From the NCBI GenBank assembly GCA_025618425.1, contig CM046838.1:9369527-9433526 (forward strand): DNA of 64,000 bases. Direction: 5' to 3'. Positions 34,162 to 45,780 of this stretch are shown in pieces; the stretch's first letter is position 1; each line of letters opens with the position of its first letter. The DNA comes from Heliocidaris tuberculata. Its lineage: Eukaryota > Echinodermata > Echinoidea > Camarodonta > Echinometridae. A model generated the notes under the pieces. The model saw only the letters and a program-made list of their open reading frames with translations, was not told where the DNA came from and ran no database searches. Made by a program: the position numbers and the translations under genes.

Positions 34162-35520
34162 GGGGCGGCGGAGCGTCTTTCAAAGTGGGGGGGGGGGGGC
34201 ACCAGCCAAAAAGGGCACTTTTAGAGAAAAAAGGGGCTTACAAAGGTTGAACATAAAGCAAAAAACAGAGACCATTTTGTGACATTGGTATTGACAGTCA
34301 ATTAATACAAAATCAACTTCATCTTCTTCCTTTTTATTGTGGTTCTGGACACTGCTTCAGCTTCCCCAATTAGCACTTGTGTGTAATGGACTAATGATTC
34401 ATGTGCGAGCGAGCGAAGCGAGCGAGCAAAAAATTTCAGACTTTTTCTAATGCTGAAGTCCTTGGGTTGTTCATTATTTACAGCCATATAATGAAAATGA
34501 CAACAGCAAATTATTTTTTTTGGGAATGCCTAATGATCTTTTAATCTGTTCATTAACTCTGTCGTTTTTCTTTAGGATTACGATGATTATATCGATATCA
34601 TCATACTTAATGCGATCTGCTTGATTTCATTAAATTAAACTATAAGAGCGAGCGAGCGTAGCGAGCGAGTTTGGCGAAAATTTCCAGAAAATATATTTAA
34701 AAATTATCCTTGGTGTAGGTTATGGGCACATTCGAATGAGGGGCATTGTGCCCCTCTTGCCTCCAGCTCCACTGCCTTACATTGTAGCTGTAGTATACCT
34801 TTTACTACATAAAGCCACACCGATTTTTTGAAGCTAGATATGCCTCTTTTAGTAAGAAACAGTGGGAAAATATAAGTAAAAGGGGCACTTATCAGAAGAG
34901 GAAAGGGTGCTTATCATAGGTGCAAAGAGGCACTTATAAGAGATGAAAAGGGGCATTAATGAGAAGAGGGAAAAGGCTCACATAGTGAGGAAAAGGGTAC
35001 TAGTCTTATCATAAGTGAAGAGGGGGCACTTATCAGATTTGAAAATGGGCACTTAATAGGTACTTTTTAGAAGGGAAAGGCGGCACCTTTATCAGAATTA
35101 AGAATGCACTTATCAAGGGAGAAAGGGCACATGTTAGGGAGAAGGGGGGGGCAATCATTATATTTGAAAAGGGGCACTTATTAGAAGGAGAAAAGGGCAC
35201 TTATAAGAAAGAAAAATAGGCAATATCCGAAGTAAAATTGCATTTATTAGAAGGAGAAAAATGGCACTTATTAGAGATAAGGAGCCAATCATCAGATTTG
35301 AAAAGGGGCACTTATCAGAAGGAGAAAAAGGGCACTTATCAGGAGGGGAAAGGGCACTTATTAGAAAGGAAGGGGGCACTTTTAATAGTAAGGAGGGCAC
35401 TTATCAGAGAGAAATGGGCATTTTTTCAGAAAAAAGGGCACTTTTGTGGTACTTCTAAAAGTGGGGGGGGGGGGGGGGGGGAGGGGTGGATGCACCCTGC
35501 CCCTCGGGAGCGCCTCCCCT
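34160..35520 (-). mobile_element. hAT-like element, family C, copy 2 (minisatellite-bearing)
   Basis: Inverted copy of 16294-17480 inserted in (GAT)n. The ends are 'aggggcggcggagcg' and 'gggagcgcctcccctg'. It carries the same modules in reverse: 'gcgagcgagcgaagcgagcg' clusters at 34405-34430 and 34648-34670, then an expanded array (34860-35450) of about 25-30 bp units reading 'aaaagggcacttatcagaag'. The array is larger and more regular than in copy 1, so it changed length after the copies split. No transposase. Confidence 0.75.
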
Positions 35521-35686
35521 GATGATGATGATGATGATAATAATAATAATAATAATGATGATGATGATAATAATAATAATAATAATACTACTACTACTAC
35601 TACTACTACAACTAATATTATTATTATTAATATTAATTTATATTATTATTATTAATAATAATATTGTTATTATTATTATTATTATA

Positions 35687-35746
<60 letters not shown>

Positions 35747-35781
35747 TTATTATTATTATCATTATTATTATTATTATTATT
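35521..35781 (+). repeat. Compound GAT/AAT/ACT/ATT microsatellite
   Basis: 260 bp of trinucleotide runs. The long isoleucine- or tyrosine-rich frames here are artefacts of the repeat. Confidence 0.95.
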
Positions 35782-35791
35782 CACTTTAATC

Positions 35792-36555
35792 TGTCGAACC
35801 AAGAAGGCTCAAACAGATGGAGTCATTCAAACAGAAAGCTTCCATTATAAAGGGAGCTTCGATGCCGCCACAAAAAATATGACAAAAAAGAATGCGCTCT
35901 CCAAAAACATTCTTCCAAACGAGGAAACAAATCGATTTCCTTTTTATTCAATAACCATGGATATGTACAATGGAGGATATTCTGTTATAATATGATAATT
36001 AGTTTTCGCAGACCCAAATGTAACTTCGAATTAGTGCACATGAAGGATATAACAAGGTTCAAGTGAACATATTTAGTGCCAAATATACCAACACTGCGAT
36101 GACAATTTCTTGACTGGCCGCGTGTGCCCACTACTTTCGTTGGCTTTCCTAGAGACATCATTCACGATAGTAATATATGAAATTTGATAGTTGGAATTAA
36201 GCTGACGAAAAGGTGTTAAAATTGCCCTTAAAGAGGCATGCATTTGTTACACTTTTAAGGCTATAATCTCAAAAAAATTGTTCATCCTGAGGGGGAATTT
36301 CAGAATGAAATCGAAATTATTCACTTTCATATTCACTTTCTGTGTTTGTCGATTTATGAATTTAACTGCGCATCGTAAACAGTCAAATGTCAAAACATCT
36401 CTAAATCTTTCCCGTTTACTTTGGCGGCATCAGACATCGACATCAAAGAATCAAGGCAGTTTATTAATTCATTGTACATCCTTTATAATCTGCCAGGTGT
36501 TTGCATTAATTATCGTTAGTTGAGACTCCATCTGTTTGAAATCCTTGGTCGAACA
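35792..36555. mobile_element. 764-bp element with inverted ends of about 33 bp
   Basis: 35792-35824 (tgtcgaaccaag…cagatggagtc) is mirrored by 36524-36555, roughly 25 of 33 matching. A weaker inner match pairs 'gatgccgcca' near 35861 with 'tggcggcatc' near 36421. It lies between the microsatellite and a CR1-like 3' end. No duplication identified and no convincing frame. Confidence 0.5.
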
Positions 36556-36569
36556 TAGCACGTATCAGG

Positions 36570-37140
36570 CCCTTCCTGGACCAGTCTGCTTGTGAGCACG
36601 CTGTGGGAGCTCTTGACACTTCCAGGATTGATTATGCAAACTCTCTGTTATGCGGCACTTCGTCATCGAATATCCAGGGTCTACAACGTGCTCAGAACCG
36701 AGCAGCGAGCTAGCGAAGTTGGCTTTTCTTGCAAAGAAGCGTGACCATGCCTCTCCTCTTCTTCAGCAGTTACACTGTCTTGCTCCCTGTGGAAAAACGC
36801 ATCACTTGCAAAATCTTAGAACTTTAGAACCTAATATCAGCACATCAGACAGGAAGACCAAGTCTACTTTCGAGCAAAGACCCAACTCTGCTGTCGGTTC
36901 CAAGGACTCGCAATCCCCCCAAGTATATAAATGAATCACCATCTCTTCCAGTATTCCAGAAGTCGCTTAAGACCTTCCTTTTTGACTGTTGAATTGATCA
37001 TTTAAGTTCTTGTAATACTAATTTACTGTAAAAAGGAACTTAAAAAGTTCCTTTTTAAGTTAGTACATTATGTTTGTAAAGCGCTGTGATACAGTTTTCT
37101 AAGAGCGCTATATAAATGTCGATATTGTATTGTATTGTAT
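36570..37140 (+). mobile_element. CR1-like LINE 3' end, truncated
   Basis: In shifting frames it encodes the classical C-terminus of CR1/Jockey-type proteins: 'ACEHAVGAL', 'SRIDYANSLLCG', 'NIQGLQRAQNRAAR', 'FLAKKRDHASPLLQQLHCL', then 'FQKSLKTFLFDC' before the stop near 36988. The 3' UTR has the motif 'agcgctatataaatgtcga' and a (TATTG)n tail (37117-37141). Frame breaks show decay. Confidence 0.85.
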
Positions 37141-37159
37141 TTAAAATGATAATAATGAT

Positions 37160-38330
37160 GATTGCTGCTGCTGATCCTCCACTCCTCCTCCTCCTGTCCT
37201 CATCCTCCTTACCTTTATCCTCCTATATCCTCATCCTTGATCATCACCGACATCCTGCGTCCTCGGTCACCTGCATCCTCGTCACCCTCAACACGTCACC
37301 CTCATCCTGATACCTTCATCTTCCTACCCTCCTCCTCCTCGCCTTCATCCTCCTCGCCACCCCCCTCCTCCTCATTCTTCACACCCTAATAACCTCACCC
37401 TCCTCTTCCTCCCCCTCATCCTCCTCACATTTTATATCCTTACCCTCATCCTCACCTTCATCCTCCTTCACCCTCATCTCCTCATCATCTCACCATCATC
37501 TCTACCCTCATCCTCTTTACCCTCCTCCTCTTTTTCCTCATTCTACTCACTCTTATCCTCTTTACCCACGTTCTCTTTACCCTCATCCTCTTCACCCTCA
37601 TCTCCTCACTCTCATCCTCCTCACTCTCATCCTCTTCACCCTCATCTCTTCACCCTCATCTCCTCATCCTCATCCTCTTTACCCTCATTCTCCTCATCCT
37701 CATCCTCTTTACCCTCATTCTCCTCACCCTCATCCTCCTCACTCTCATCCTCTTCACCCTCATCCTCTTTACCCTCATCCTCCTCACTCTCATTTTCCTC
37801 ACTCTCAATTTCCTCACTCTCATTCTCCTCACTCTCATCCTCCTCACTCTCATCCTCCTCACTCTCATCCTCCTCACCCTCATCCTCTTTACCCTCATCC
37901 TCTCTACCCTCATCCTCTCTACCCTCACCATCCTCACCCTCATCCTCTTCACCCTTATCCTCTTCACCCTCATCTCCTCACCTCATCCTCTTCTTACTCG
38001 TCCTCTTTACCCTCATCCTCCTCACACTAAGGAGTTCTGTGATAACTCCTTGCTCACACTCATCTCTTACCCTCATGCTCCTTATCTTCTATCTCCTCAC
38101 CCGAATCCCCTCGCCATCATCTTCTTCAACCTCATGCACGCTCATCCTCCTCACGCTCGTCCTCCTCACCCTCGTCCTCTTCGCCCTCATCTCCTCCTCC
38201 TATATACACATCCTCCTCCTCATCATCATAATCATTACCACAATCTCCCTAATCTTCACCCTCCTCATCACCAATATTATTACCATTATTCTCCTTATCG
38301 TCGTATTCGTCTTCCTCCTCCTCCTCATGC
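37160..38330 (+). repeat. Minisatellite, 15-bp CTCATCCTC(C/T)TCACC unit
   Basis: About 1.1 kb of imperfect 15-bp units. The minus strand reads as repeated Met-Arg-Val-(Arg/Lys)-(Arg/Lys), which makes long frames (37656-37973) that are not genes. Strong strand asymmetry: one strand is almost free of G. Confidence 0.95.
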
Positions 38331-38409
38331 CATACCACCAACACAAGAAACAATTAAAATAGCACTGACAAAAATCCCAAAGGAGACTGTCTAGTTGTTG
38401 AAAGAAGCG

Positions 38410-38443
<34 letters not shown>

Positions 38444-39089
38444 GGGTGGGGCATTTTTTCCGGAGCATGGAAAGGCGGGGCCCAGTGCTCCTGTACCTCC
38501 TTCGTCTTCGGTGTCCTTGACAGAAGCAGTTTACAGAAAAAGAATGGGATATCAGAATAATGAATTTGTAAGAATGAAGGAGAAAAAAGGAGAAGTAGGC
38601 CTATGAATCAAAGGAAAAATGAGAGAGTAAAAAGAAGACTTACACAATGATTTCAATATCAGGTATCTGTATTTATTGCACGGGCATGCTGATATTTAGG
38701 ATCTCCCTTGGGTACAATTAAATTAGATAATATTCATCACAAAATATATTCATTTCTTAGTGGAAGGGACCGAAAGGCACTAAAATGCATCTGTTTCATT
38801 AGACCGTACAACTATGACTAGTCTTTTGATATAGTTTACATGAAGCATACCTTTGATATTGCAATTACAATTCATTGTGATCATGATCATGATGAACAAC
38901 ATTTCTTTCTGAGGGCTTGGACTTTAATTTCTAAGAGTGAGGATATTATAGTTGCTATCACTATTATAGGACTTTGTCAATCAGTCATTGTTCTCAAGAC
39001 AGAAAAAAAAAATGTAATAATACTTTTTTTTTGGGGGGGGGGCGGGAGTTACTTTTAGAAGTATGATTTTTTTTTGTTGCCCTATCTAC
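38331..39089. other. Downstream flank of amylase
   Basis: (GA)n at 38409-38440, then AT-rich sequence and a G run at 39032-39045. It contains the candidate polyadenylation signal of amylase and otherwise nothing recognised. Confidence 0.5.
38672..38677 (-). terminator. Candidate amylase polyadenylation signal
   Basis: AATAAA on the minus strand, about 410 bp after the amylase stop. It is the closest canonical hexamer I noticed. Position only, not proven. Confidence 0.35.
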
Positions 39090-40597
39090 TTAAAAGTAGT
39101 TGATTTCACAGCTGTTGCCATCGAATTCAAACTTGTTGATGTAGCCACAGCGAGCGAAGTGGTTGCCCGAGCTATAGGGTTTCGAGCCTCCTGCAGACCC
39201 ACTGCAAGATCCCTGGGAACGATCACTCTCCCATTCCTGGCCTCCTTTGACGTAACCCTTGAGCTCAAACCAACCGTCCTCTGTCTTACTGCAGTCCATG
39301 TCGACGTCAAGCATCCAGTAATGATCACCCCACGTGTTGAGGGAAAAGTATCCGTAGCCTTGCTGGTCGACGGAACTGCCGTGGCCGGCGTTATTGGTGG
39401 TCCAGACCAAAGGTGATCCTGGAGCCTCCGAAGTCTGGTCGCTCTCCGAACCATACCAGTCGAGATAGTCGTCGCCTTGTCTAAGTGTATTCAGGGTCTG
39501 ATCAGACCCGCCGGTCCTGTGGTTGATAGGGATTGCGCAGTCACTGGTGTCGGCGTCATTCGTGCACCCTGATCGCCTATCATGACCTATTCCTCCTTGG
39601 ACAAACATATCTTGACCACTGGAGGTAGTCTTTTGAATGAAGATGACGGTGCGGGAGGTACCGGGTGGAGAGGTTATGTTATCACCTGGAGGAGATGAGG
39701 TTGGGTTAGTACCACCATTGCCACCGCCTGACTTAGCGCCTACATGTATAGCTACCATTGAGTCCTCTCCTGAAGGTACAGTGATGTAGGCACTTCCGCC
39801 GCTCACCGTAACGGTCGTTCCTGTGCAGCCACTGTCGGTAGGGTCCCCGCTGATGACGTCACAATAGTTTCCATCTGGCAGTCCGGTAGTGAAGGTTCTT
39901 GCCAGCGTGCCTTCGCATGTCATGGCGAAGAAGGCCTGGTTGCCTCTGGAGAAGGAGATTTGGTTGTTGCCATTTGACCACCAGTTTTCGACACCATGGT
40001 ATCCTGCCTGCTTGCTGAAACCCACCATGTTGCGGATCTGACGCCAGCGGTGTTCGCACACCCACCCACCATCACAAGTACCTTGATCGTTGATGTAAGG
40101 ACCATTTCCAGGTGGGCCTTGGTCTGTGTTGCTGAAGCTGTAACTGCTCATGATCCTCTTCGTACCATAGTTCCAGGCCAGCATGAAAGCCACAGCTCGC
40201 TTGTAAGAGACGGAATCTGTGTGAGTAACGATATCTCCACCACCTCCGTGGTTTCGTTGGTTATCGTGGTTGTCGACGAACACCAGAGCTGAGTCCGAGT
40301 GGAGCATACCCCACGCCTGTCCAAAGTTGCTGTAGTGGGCAAGCGTGGCTGAGCAGCGGCCGAGGTTAGAAATATGAGAACAGTACTTGAATTCAGTGAC
40401 ATCACCGATAGAGGTGTATTCACCAGCTGTAATGGGCTCGCCTCCTTGGTCGATCACCTCTTGGAAGATGTATGGGCCGTTGTAGAGTCGACTGACGATG
40501 TTACTCAGATCTCCAGGCCACATGTGCTTAGCTGCATCTATGCGGAATCCGGCAACCCCAGCGCCAACCATTTCGTTTAGGAAACCAGCAATTTTTC
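39090..40597 (-). CDS. AMY: Amylase coding exon 4 (catalytic core and C-terminal domain)
   Basis: Acceptor 'tttctcag' before 40597, stop TAA at 39092-39090. One 1508-bp exon holds all three catalytic acids, the C-terminal beta domain of the enzyme, the linker and the whole extra domain with no intron between them. Base composition is more GC-rich than in the flanks, as expected for coding DNA. Confidence 0.95.
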
Positions 40598-43500
40598 CTG
40601 AGAAAATAGCAATATAGAGTGGGAAAACAGATAATTGAATGCGGTTACGAAAGGTTTGACAGTACAGGTTATAGGAGTTTGAAATTACCAAATAATTATT
40701 AGATGATCATATATCTATAATGAATGTATAACACCTAAACATGTTAAACAATGTAAAACATTTGGGCCAGCGATTCAAATTATTTTTCTTCTCTCACTAT
40801 TTTGTTTGATATTCCACTTAAAGAGCAAAGCTCTTCACAGCAGCTTAAAATTAGTAGTTAGTATTTTGCTATTTACGAACTCAAATGAAAGAAATCTTAC
40901 GAAAAGTAGTTTGGGCTTTACAATAAAAACTATAGATTGGGTATGACAAGCAGAAAAAATGAAATATATACATAACATTACCAATTAAACAAATGAATAG
41001 ATAAAGTAAATATACGAAACACGTTTGAATAATTATGATGAAATATTAACAGCTATATGGGCGCATAATTATTCATTCTAATGGAGCTAGGCGCGTATAA
41101 AGTACTAGGTGTAAAAAACAACAAAAACATTTGACTCTTCGGATCTTTCAAATCCCAAAGAGCTATAACTCGAATCAGATTGAGGTTTTCACATTCTAAA
41201 GTTGAAGGATGTCAAATTTATTTGAAGTAAGTCTTATCATATTTCTTTGAATACTTTTCTTACAACGATGCTCTGAATATTTAATTAGATTTTCACTTTT
41301 TGAAAAATCAAGACCAGCAACTCTGTGTGTATCAGTAATTAATTCAGAACACAGCAAGACCTTTGTGCATCGCAGCTGCCAACCTATTGCTATCCAGTGT
41401 TATTAATGATTCATGACTCTGGGTTAAAAAATATGCTTTGGAATTTCAGTTGCCATGGATAGTAAAAGAAACGTCATAAAGCTTATTCCAAATAAATTTG
41501 ACATCCTTCAACTTTCCAATCTGAAAACCCAAGTGTGATGCAAATTATAACATTGGAGTTATTAATGATCAAAAGTGTCAATTTTTTTCTTACACCTAGT
41601 ACATAAGACCCTACAAGGTGTTCAAGCAGTTGCCTCCTACAAGGTAACCATTGTACCTTGGATAAGAGAAGGAACTGTAGCCAGAATTTCGCTGTGGCTC
41701 GGATTCGAACCTCAGTCATAGTTCATTGACATATCCACGTCACCTCGATCTTTTTAAGTACATGAAGTAAGACTAAGTAGTCTATAGAACTCTTAACTTT
41801 TGTCTTACCCCTAACGTAGTCTGAGCCAGTCTGTAGATCGTTAAGACCGACCAAGTTGCAATTTCTCACCTCGTCGATATCTTGATAATTACTGATCTCG
41901 CCATTGTAACTGTTACAGCGACCAAGGGGCACATTGAAATCGTTACTTCCGTATGGCACACCGGGAAAATCGTAATTCCCTGAAATGAAAATTTTAACAG
42001 ATATTCAATGATTTATTTTCTTCTATATTTCTCATCAAATGGGGCTGACCCAGAGAACATAGGAAATCGTTATTTCCATTGAGTTTATAAGGACCTATTT
42101 TTTTCGATAACGTGATATAAATTGCTCACAATTAAAAAAAAAAAAGCTCTTGGAATGTTATTTCTAATGTCCTTTAAAAGACAAAAATCGAATGATACAG
42201 TAGAACTGCATTGAAAATAAAGTGAGATTCGTACTGATACCCAATATTATGCGATTCATTGAGGTAATTTTCGTAAGTATTATAGTGGCATCGTTTCCAT
42301 GACTCCTGCGACAATTGCTCCGGTCTAACTTTGCCATGCTAATCCTAAACCTAAACATAACCCTAACCCTAACTCTAACCCTAATCCTAATCTTCACATT
42401 GTCCTTAACAAAAAACCAAATCATGACCTTGACCTTAACGTTTGACCTTCCGAGATAACGACGGAGGAGGAACTGTCGCAGGAGCAAATGTCGTGTCACC
42501 AGCGGCACCATCATGCAGGGGTCCCGGGCATCCAAACGCTAGGGAAAAGATCGATGTTTTTACCATCGAACTGTTTTTCGATCGATCTTTCTTCCATCGA
42601 ACCTTAATGTCACCAAGGGCACGCCATACATTCCCCCCACCAAGCCAAGTCAGCTAATGCATGTTCATAAGTTTACATGGTGAGGAGGTGTTTTTAGAAT
42701 TGACAATATTGTAGTAAATGTATGATGATGTTGATAATCTTGATGATAATATATGATAAAAAATAAGGATGATGATAATAACAATGTATTTAAACAGCGT
42801 ATTCTCCATGTACATGGTAAAATTCAAATTTAGACATTGTATACATATATTGTGCACGTACATGGATACGTATCGAAGTTTTTTTTTCTGCCGATTTAGA
42901 GGCATTCATGGGGGTGTATCATATAGCGCCAAATACATTAACAGTGACTCTATATGCGCTATACAGATATTACGTTATTACTCGGTCATCGGTATATATG
43001 AATGAGTTCTGAGGGAGAGAAACTGTTTGACTTACAAGCAGCCATATGGTTGATGACGACATCGGCGTAGATTTTGACATTGACATTGTTACAGCGATTA
43101 ACCATGGATCGGAACTCGGAGTCACTACCGCTCCTGCTGTTCAAATAATACGTTACGGGCTGGTACCGGGTCCACCACTGACTACCAGAGATGTGCTCAT
43201 TGGGGGGCGAGATCTGCACCCCACCAAATCCGTAAGGCCCCAAAAATCTGTCGAACAACAATAATAATGATAATATTTCCTTTTGTAACGTGTGTATCAC
43301 GTATGAAATAAGGTAGCAATTTTCTCTACCAACGTGTTTTGAAAGTCGTTTTCCTGGATTTATGTGCAACAGCCGTAAGCAGCTCACAGTAGGAATATAT
43401 GTTTCAACGAATAAACTTGGAGGACAAGATTTTCTTTAAGTACCTTCAATATACAGAAATATTTAAAAAAATACAGAGACAAGATGAAATAAAGAAAAGG

Positions 43501-44326
43501 AGAGATCGATAGATGGGACGAGAGAGAAAATATAGAAAGGCAAAGGAAAGAGAGAGAGAGAGGGGGGGGTATGGGCAGACGCCCCGGAAGCAGTTTGGGA
43601 TTGGGGGGGGGGGGCAAACATTCAAGGGGGCTCACCTTTCAAGGGCTCATGTTTTCTCACCCCTAAAAAAACACACACGCTTTCCCACCCTCTCACAACA
43701 ATACAGATCCTACTGCTAAATCAAAATTTTACTCAAAAATTCTCTGACAAGCATTTTTGGGGTGTATTTTTACTCGAAAATTCTCTGACAAGCAAAAAAA
43801 ACAAAACACCAGAATTATGCTAAAATTCTGCTAAATTTTGTCAAATTATGCTAAAGCGGTCAAAATTCTGCCAGAAAGCAGAATTCTGCCAACTCTGGCA
43901 ACCTTGCGTCTAATACAAAACCTCCACTACGTTAAAGTTTAAAGTTTGAATGCTTTATCTGTCTTCAGTGATCTCCATGAATACGAAAAATGAAATTTTA
44001 ATATACACACGATTTTTACTCCTTTACTACTGATTTTTTTATTTTTTTTTTACGGGGGGGGGGGGCTTTTTTTTTGGGGGGGGGGCGAAAATGCATTATG
44101 CCCCCCCCCACTTTTTCGTTTGGGGGGGGGCGATTGCCCCCCCCCTCCCCCCCCCCCCCCACTTCCGGCGCCTATGGGTATGGGGAGGGACCACAGAGAG
44201 AGAGAGATAGAAACCCATTTAACGAGAAAGTTTACGACTCTCCGTTTTTAAAGAAGTAGTTATGATCATTTCAAATGTTTTCTTTAAGCGTGGAAGGCGT
44301 GAAGCTTAACTCTTAAAAAAAAAAAA

Positions 44327-44389
<63 letters not shown>

Positions 44390-45269
44390 TACATATATAT
44401 AGCTATCACAATTTCACGTCTTTAAAGCAGAACCTTTACAAAGTCATAAACAGAAATAAAGGAGGGATGGAAAAATAAAAATCTACATTTAGGTGTCGCG
44501 TATTATTTATGTTTGAAGAATGTTGCATTAAATTCGTATTAATTATTGCCACTTTCTTCTCAAATACGGATAAGATATCATCGTCAGTAGTCTAATAACG
44601 CATGCTATGATGCTCCCCACATGTATTTCCTCCAACGAACCTATATAATTTAATTAATTTTGCTTTAATTACCATATCTACATGAATATGTTGACTAATA
44701 TCTTCCTTGTTCATAATACAAAACAGCTAAATTTATATGCAATTTACTTAATTCTGTATCATAATTTAGATATCATAAACGATGTTGATAAACCGAAATT
44801 CGAAATAATAAATAGTCAGGACACATTGCGAAATGAAAACATGAAATTTAAAAGGGTGGATTATACTAACTGTGGTAGTAAGTACCTACATCTTAGGTAT
44901 CAGAATAAAATTATCTGCTTTGAAAACGACAAGATAAATAAAAGAATGACGAATTCATAAATCAAACGTATTGTCTGCATCATGGTGTTTCAATGAGCTG
45001 GAAAACTATAACTTGCTGTCCTTTCCTCTAATATATTTCACGAAACTCTTTCCAGTGCTTGTAGTTACAGCAGATACTTTACACATTAAGACATATAACA
45101 TTCTGAATGCAAAACATAATTTTGGATTATCCCACCTCTCGCATTCTTCGGCGATGTCGTTCCATGGCCATTCGAAGAGGTGAACGATCACGTTACCATT
45201 ACTGAAATTGGGGTCGAATTGTGCTGAAGCACCAACGATAAGGGCAATGAAAAGAGCCAACGACTTCAT
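39090..45269 (-). CDS. AMY: Alpha-amylase with C-terminal extension (4 coding exons)
   Basis: Join 45269-45136, 43247-43036, 41979-41809, 40597-39090: 2025 bases, 674 residues. It hydrolyses internal alpha-1,4 bonds of starch or glycogen and is secreted, probably for digestion. Residues 1-16 form a signal peptide ending ASA before Q17. GH13 landmarks are ADVVINH (H112), GFRID (nucleophile D193), FQEVID (acid E219) and VDNHD (D284). R191, N282 and R320 match the chloride ligands of animal amylases. The catalytic part ends near residue 461. A Gly/Pro/Ser linker follows, then a domain of about 185 residues rich in W, G and C. Similar extensions exist in some marine invertebrate amylases. All junctions obey GT-AG with matching phases (2, 1, 1). 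Confidence 0.95.
41096..41609. mobile_element. Foldback MITE in amylase intron 3
   Basis: Inverted arms share 'tactaggtgtaa' at the ends and 'agttgaaggatgtcaaattt' inside (41203 and, reversed, near 41495-41514). About 514 bp, no coding sequence. Confidence 0.65.
41640..41715 (-). repeat. Possible tRNA-derived SINE fragment in intron 3
   Basis: The minus strand has 'gactgaggttcgaatccgag', a good box B (GGTTCGAATCC). Box A is missing, and exon 3 begins about 95 bp away. Confidence 0.3.
41809..41979 (-). CDS. AMY: Amylase coding exon 3
   Basis: Acceptor 'atttcag' before 41979, donor GTAAGA at 41808. Encodes residues 117-172 plus part of 173, including the '[13 protein letters not shown]' block conserved in animal amylases. 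Confidence 0.92.
42295..42660. repeat. Interspersed repeat in amylase intron 2
   Basis: 'ctcctgcgacaattgctccg' near 42303 faces 'ggaactgtcgcaggagcaaa' near 42468. Between them is a CCTAAC-like run (42345-42390). Two more blocks follow with 'tgtcacc' and 'catcga' motifs. Probably a nonautonomous element. The CCTAAC run is short and internal, not a telomere. Confidence 0.45.
43036..43247 (-). CDS. AMY: Amylase coding exon 2
   Basis: Acceptor 'ttcgacag' before 43247, donor GTAAGT at 43035, phase 1 at its end. Encodes residues 45-116 (part), including [16 protein letters not shown] and ADVVINHM. After NHMAA the model joins directly to [10 protein letters not shown]. Fly and mammalian amylases have roughly 15 more residues here, so a small exon in the 1056-bp intron may be missing. 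Confidence 0.9.
43576..44176. mobile_element. hAT-like element, family A, copy 2 (amylase intron 1)
   Basis: Exact 8-bp duplication GGTATGGG at 43568-43575 and 44177-44184. Ends CAGACGCCCCGGAAG and, reversed, CATAGGCGCCGGAAG. It is an inverted, internally shortened relative of 12799-14256. Both ends match for about 150-300 bp, while the centre differs and contains three iterations of 'attctctgacaagca' and 'attctgc' motifs. It lies in a transcribed intron. Confidence 0.88.
44331..44380. repeat. (AT)n microsatellite
   Basis: About 50 bp of AT dinucleotide in amylase intron 1. Confidence 0.95.
45136..45269 (-). CDS. AMY: Amylase coding exon 1
   Basis: Begins at ATG 45269 and encodes the signal peptide and the first strand motif 'VIVHLFEW'. 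The donor is GAG-AG|GTGGGA at 45135, phase 2. A pyrimidine-rich stretch ending in TAG at 45288, 18 bp before the ATG, looks like a splice acceptor, so the mRNA may start in an upstream exon. Confidence 0.9.
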
Positions 45270-45519
45270 TATGATGTAAAGAAGCCACTACGTTAGGGGG
45301 AAAAATAAAATAGAGCCGGTCATTATTCTATCCTCTAACTATCACATTAAATTATCACAGATTGGCCTCATGAAAAGTATATACATAGTGTGTATAAAAA
45401 AAGTATTATTAACTATAATAGCTTCTTTTTATACAGGATGGAAAGACTTGAAATTTCCTGGTATAAGGGAATGTATAATCTTTCTAGTGATGCGTTATTC
45501 ATACATTTGCTACCACCAG

Positions 45520-45576
45520 TGGGTGGGGGGGGGGGGGGGGGAGTTACCAGATGTTTTCCTCCATAATTCTCTGACA

Positions 45577-45628
<52 letters not shown>

Positions 45629-45720
45629 TCTCCCCCCTCCCCCCCAAAAAAAAAAATCGAGAAAAAGTTGTCAGGGGGCACTCTGCCCCCCGCCCCCCTC
45701 AGCTACGCTAGTGGCTACCA
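45520..45720. repeat. G run, (CA)n and C-run block upstream of amylase exon 1
   Basis: G run 45525-45541, (CA)n 45579-45626, then C runs and 'gctacgctagtggc'. It looks like a poly-G repeat insertion in the predicted first intron. Confidence 0.6.
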
Positions 45721-45780
45721 CAGCAGATGACTGATCATAGAATCACATAATTTTTCAAGTAATTCATTAAATATCATCTA

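Noticed and set aside
35446..35995. Ile/Tyr/Asp-repeat frames
   Set aside because: They are trinucleotide microsatellite translation.
37656..37973. Met-Arg-Val repeat protein on the minus strand
   Set aside because: It is a direct reading of the 15-bp CTC minisatellite.
39063..39416. Plus-strand frames opposite amylase exon 4
   Set aside because: They are antisense shadows of a well-supported coding exon.
41483..41719. Extra amylase exon in intron 3
   Set aside because: The frame follows a foldback MITE and a SINE-like box B and has no amylase similarity.
42345..42390. CCCTAA/CCTAAC telomere-like run
   Set aside because: It is short, degenerate, internal to an intron and part of an interspersed repeat.
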